Source: an uncultured Granulosicoccaceae bacterium
Lineage (GTDB): Bacteria > Pseudomonadota > Gammaproteobacteria > Granulosicoccales > Granulosicoccaceae
DNA: 64,000 nucleotides
Direction: 5' to 3'
Assembly: GCA_937922675.1 (NCBI GenBank)
Contig: CALAJN010000009.1
Coordinates: forward strand, 186,001 to 250,000
In this document: positions 63,439 to 64,000 of the stretch, one piece after another
Layout of the letters: every line of letters begins with the position of its first letter
Position numbering within the stretch: the stretch's first letter is position 1
Made by a program: the position numbers and the translations under genes
Notes under the pieces: model-generated
What the model was told of the DNA's origin: nothing
The model's database searches: none
Seen by the model: only the letters and a program-made list of their open reading frames with translations

Positions 63439-64000
63439 ATGAGCAACGCCATCGGCGGGCTCGGCAGAAAACTGATCTCTAACGGGATCATCTCCGAGCA
63501 AGTAGCACAACAAGCTGCAGACACATCAGAAAGCAGCAAGAGCAGCTTCATCAGCGCTCTTGTTGACCAAGAGGGGGTGTCGTCATCTGCGGTCACTCAT
63601 TTCATCGCAGCCGACTTCGGGCTCCCGGTCTTCGACATCAGCAGCCTCTCTACTGATGCTATCCCACACGAATTCCTCAAAGAGGACTTGCTGGAACAGT
63701 ACGATGCTGTTCCCATCGCGCGACGAGGAAGTCGCCTGTTCGTTGCCGTATCGGATCCAACCGACAGCGAAGCCCTGGACAAATACAAGTTCACCTCCGG
63801 TCTGTCAGTTGAAGCAGTCATTATTGAATCTGCTGCGCTACTTGACTTGAAGAAAACAGTACAGGATTCAAGTGCGGACCTTGCCGGTGATCTCGACGAC
63901 AGCTTCGACCTCGAGGTTGATGGCGGAGAAATCAACGACGATGTTGGCGATGAAGAAGGCGTAAACGAGACGCCTGTTGTACGTTTTGTCAACAAGCTAC
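63439..64000 (+). CDS. pilB: Type IV pilus assembly ATPase PilB, N-terminal part (partial)
   Basis: The first 187 codons are in the window. The N-terminal T2SSE_N/MshEN domain is visible: LGRKLISNGIISEQVAQQA, then FGLPVFDISSL, PIARRGSRLFVAVSDPTD, and the acidic linker before ETPVVRFVNKL, which begins the ATPase core. PilB powers pilus extension at the inner membrane. It follows the second pilin by 126 bases, as in the pilA-pilB-pilC-pilD arrangement. Confidence 0.93.
   Translation, partial: MSNAIGGLGRKLISNGIISEQVAQQAADTSESSKSSFISALVDQEGVSSSAVTHFIAADFGLPVFDISSLSTDAIPHEFLKEDLLEQYDAVPIARRGSRLFVAVSDPTDSEALDKYKFTSGLSVEAVIIESAALLDLKKTVQDSSADLAGDLDDSFDLEVDGGEINDDVGDEEGVNETPVVRFVNKL

Overview
This window reads as chromosomal sequence from a free-living, probably marine gammaproteobacterium. 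The strongest evidence is the block clpB - pgeF - rluD / bamD - pilS - pilR - pilA, which keeps a gammaproteobacterial order. It is supported by fleQ, flhG and fliA, a DUF1840 gene, encoded CCA ends on both tRNAs, and marine-type catabolism (a sulfopropanediol dehydrogenase-like gene and a fused ATP sulfurylase/APS kinase). A Granulosicoccus-like lineage would fit, but that is inference. I see no IS element, prophage, CRISPR array or rRNA.

Layout. 1-10,700 (minus strand): a carbohydrate/polyol operon with a sugar isomerase-like enzyme, a Gfo/Idh/MocA dehydrogenase, a six-gene ABC importer, a fused dihydroxyacetone kinase and the start of a molybdopterin oxidoreductase. 11,100-13,500: an ECF sigma/anti-sigma pair followed by a CHRD/spondin lipoprotein. 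13,500-14,530: a gene graveyard holding a frameshifted second anti-sigma-like gene and the tail of a ccoP gene. 14,500-26,500: MFS transporter, MetE-like protein, lipoprotein, SDRs, two pirins, a hisD-family hpsN-like gene with its SDR partner, sat-cysC and a ThDP enzyme. 26,500-38,200: DnaJ-type membrane protein, Zn peptidase, DUF1840, two unusual repeat proteins, a 3-hydroxyisobutyrate dehydrogenase-like enzyme, a MocR regulator, a HisN-like phosphatase, GDPD, a lipoprotein hydrolase and tRNA-Glu. 38,200-44,000: a flagellar regulatory island (fleQ, flhG, fliA, flgM) with a degenerate GGDEF protein and no structural flagellar genes. 44,000-49,800: hsp20, lysE-type exporter, tRNA-Ala, a very unusual M35 metalloprotease/lipoprotein fusion and gltX. 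49,800-64,000: PP2C phosphatase, zinc-ribbon protein, clpB, an inserted HNH nuclease gene, pgeF, rluD, bamD, pilS, pilR, two tandem pilins and the start of pilB.

How the parts work together. The first operon looks like one import-and-oxidise pathway ending in phosphorylation of a ketotriose or ketotetrose. FleQ (sigma-54 activator), FlhG, FliA and FlgM are the four regulators of polar flagellar gene order and number. PilS/PilR should drive pilA from the sigma-54 promoter visible upstream of it. The most unusual items are the M35 protease that reads through its own C-terminal sorting tail into a lipoprotein carrying a copy of its N-terminal domain, the four-module Cys/Trp repeat protein, the FlhG P-loop without its lysine, the HNH gene wedged into pgeF-clpB, and the perfect inverted repeat upstream of pilA.
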